A DNA stretch of 6,498 bases. Origin: Acidimicrobiia bacterium (lineage in GTDB: Bacteria; Actinomycetota; Acidimicrobiia; Acidimicrobiales; AC-14). Shown here in pieces: positions 5,441 to 6,498 of this stretch. The stretch covers positions 1 through 6,498 of the forward strand of contig JAFAUA010000597.1 of the NCBI GenBank assembly GCA_019243595.1, in the 5' to 3' direction. Both the position numbers and the translations under genes were made by a program. How positions within the stretch are numbered: position 1 is the stretch's first letter; every line of letters begins with the position of its first letter. The notes beneath the pieces are model-generated. The model was not told the DNA's origin and ran no database searches. It was given only the letters and a program-made list of their open reading frames with translations.

Positions 5441-6498
5441 TTCAACATCGCCGACCTGTTCGAGCTCGTGGCCGAAACCGTTCCCGACCGGGAGGCGGTT
5501 GTCTGCGGTGACCGACGACTGACGTACCGAGAGCTTGACGAGCGCGCCACCCGGCTCGCCCACGCGCTCCAAAACGAACTCGGGATCCGGCCCGGCGACC
5601 ATGTCGGTCTCCAGCTCTACGACTCGCCCGAGCATCTGGAGGCGATGTTCGCCTGCTACAAGGCGCGTGCTGTTCCGATCAACGTGAACTGGCGCTACGT
5701 CGCCGACGAGCTGCGCCAGGTGCTGGACGACGCCGGCGCCAAAGCGCTCTTCCACGAACCCGACATGACGGCGGTGATGGAGCCTTCGATTGCCCGCGGC
5801 GAGCAGTACGAGGCACTACTCGCCAAGGGTTCCGCGACGAGAGACTTCGAACCTCGATCGGGCGACGACCACTACGTGCTGTACACCGGCGGCACCACCG
5901 GCAAGCCCAAGGGTGTCGTGTGGCGCCACGAGGACATCTTCTTCGCCGTCCTTGGCGGCGGGAACCCGGCCGGCCCACCGATCGAGAAGCCCGACGAGAT
6001 CACGCGCACGCCGATCGAGAACCGGGCACTGCGACTACGCGCCTTCCTGCCGCCCGACGACCCGGGCCCCGAGCAGTTCATCCAGATCAGCCTCAGCCCG
6101 CTCATGCACGCGGGCGGTCAATGGTCGGCCCTGGCGACGCTCCTGGGCGGCGGCAAGGTCGTGCTCTATCACGAGCGCCACGTCGACATGGCAACGGTCC
6201 TACGACTGGTCGACCAAGAGCGCATCACGAGTCTGAACATGACCGGCGACGTGTCCGCCGTGCCGCTGCTCGACGAGCTGCGCGCCCACCCGACCAAGTA
6301 CGACACGTCGCCGCTCCAGCTCCTCGGGTCCGGGGCCAGCATGCTCTCGGGCCACGTCAAGGCCGAGCTGCTCGAGCGCATCCCGACCGTGGTCGCCATC
6401 TCGGAGGCGGTCGGCGCGTCGGAAGCACCGGTCGAGGCGGCGACGGTCACGACTCGCTCCGGTGTGGCACCGCAGTCGCTCAAGTTCAACGCCCGCCC
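5441..6498 (+). CDS. FadD-type (FadD19-like) acyl-CoA synthetase, partial; start unresolved
   Basis: An adenylate-forming ligase that makes acyl-CoA from a carboxylic acid, ATP and CoA. From 5441 the frame is open to the right edge (352 codons), so the C-terminal domain is missing; full members have about 530-550 residues. Counting from the Phe at 5441: NIADLFE (2-8), VCGDRRLTYRELDERATRLA (21-40), the ATP-binding A3 loop YTGGTTGKPKGVVWRHEDI (148-166), PLMHAGGQW (220-228), the GSGASMLS adenine-binding strand (296-303), and the A5-like SEAVGASE (321-328) with Glu328. The YTGGTTGxPKGVxWRHEDI wording matches the mycobacterial FadD19 group active on steroid side chains, though the substrate is not fixed. 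No ATG, or TTG, lies in frame near the N-terminus: the first in-frame canonical start is GTG 5468, which would drop the conserved NIADLFE. An ATG at 5416 is out of frame by one base, and removing one A from AAAA at 5429-5432 would give MADSQIPAFNIADLFE. It diverges from the Rieske gene. Confidence 0.88.

Noticed and set aside
5420..5460. A KstR-type operator (cholesterol regulon repressor) between the Rieske and synthetase genes
   Set aside because: The minus strand has TTGAAC and GGTATT near each other, but the spacing and second half do not fit the TNNAACNNGTTNNA pattern. No good match was seen at 2523-2542 either.
4773..5522. A 249-codon plus-strand frame opposite the N-terminal part of the Rieske gene, running into the synthetase region
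   Set aside because: It ends at a TGA inside the synthetase coding region in another frame, has no motif, and its composition is that of an antisense shadow.
4150..5550. A 466-codon minus-strand frame overlapping the Rieske gene
   Set aside because: The translation is Arg/Pro-rich and without domains; the Rieske frame on the same strand has all metal ligands and a family-type N-terminus.
5790..6236. A 148-codon plus-strand frame inside the acyl-CoA synthetase
   Set aside because: It is an out-of-frame Ser/Arg/Thr-rich reading; the synthetase frame through the same bases carries the YTGGTTGKPKG motif.

Overview
The window is GC-rich DNA with dense, nearly gapless genes, strong G/C bias at third codon positions and apparently leaderless starts. 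This suggests a high-GC actinobacterium. The mix of short-chain dehydrogenases, a DUF35/thiolase pair, a single-component Rieske oxygenase and a FadD19-like acyl-CoA synthetase resembles Acidimicrobiia or mycobacteria-like catabolic clusters; this placement is inference from gene content only. I see no RNA gene, insertion sequence, CRISPR array, phage gene or attachment site.

Layout. Positions 1-887 (minus strand) hold the N-terminal 295 residues of a multi-pass membrane protein of the YbhN / lysylphosphatidylglycerol-synthase transmembrane family, cut by the left edge. After an 89-nt gap come two minus-strand short-chain dehydrogenase/reductases (SDRs) separated by one base: an upstream classical SDR (1770-2522) and a downstream one resembling bacterial 3-alpha-hydroxysteroid dehydrogenase (977-1768). 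Diverging from them across only 20 nt is a plus-strand pair joined by a TGATG stop/start overlap: a DUF35 zinc-ribbon/OB-fold protein (2543-2953) and an SCP-x type thiolase (2953-4149). The thiolase meets a minus-strand Rieske oxygenase alpha subunit (4146-5417) tail to tail, with a 4-base overlap of the stop codons. Diverging from the Rieske gene is a plus-strand acyl-CoA synthetase, cut by the right edge, whose start is unresolved and may be affected by a one-base frame problem.

How the genes may work together (inference): the synthetase activates a carboxylic acid to its CoA thioester, the Rieske enzyme hydroxylates the substrate, the SDRs interconvert hydroxyl and keto groups, and the DUF35/thiolase complex makes or breaks a carbon-carbon bond at the thioester. 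The FadD19-like and 3-alpha-HSD-like features point to a steroid or other polycyclic isoprenoid acid, but no gene here fixes the substrate. The membrane protein has no obvious part in this route.

I found no clearly new class of system. The items most worth checking are the synthetase start region, the very short divergent promoter at 2522-2543, and the biochemical identity of the DUF35/thiolase pair.
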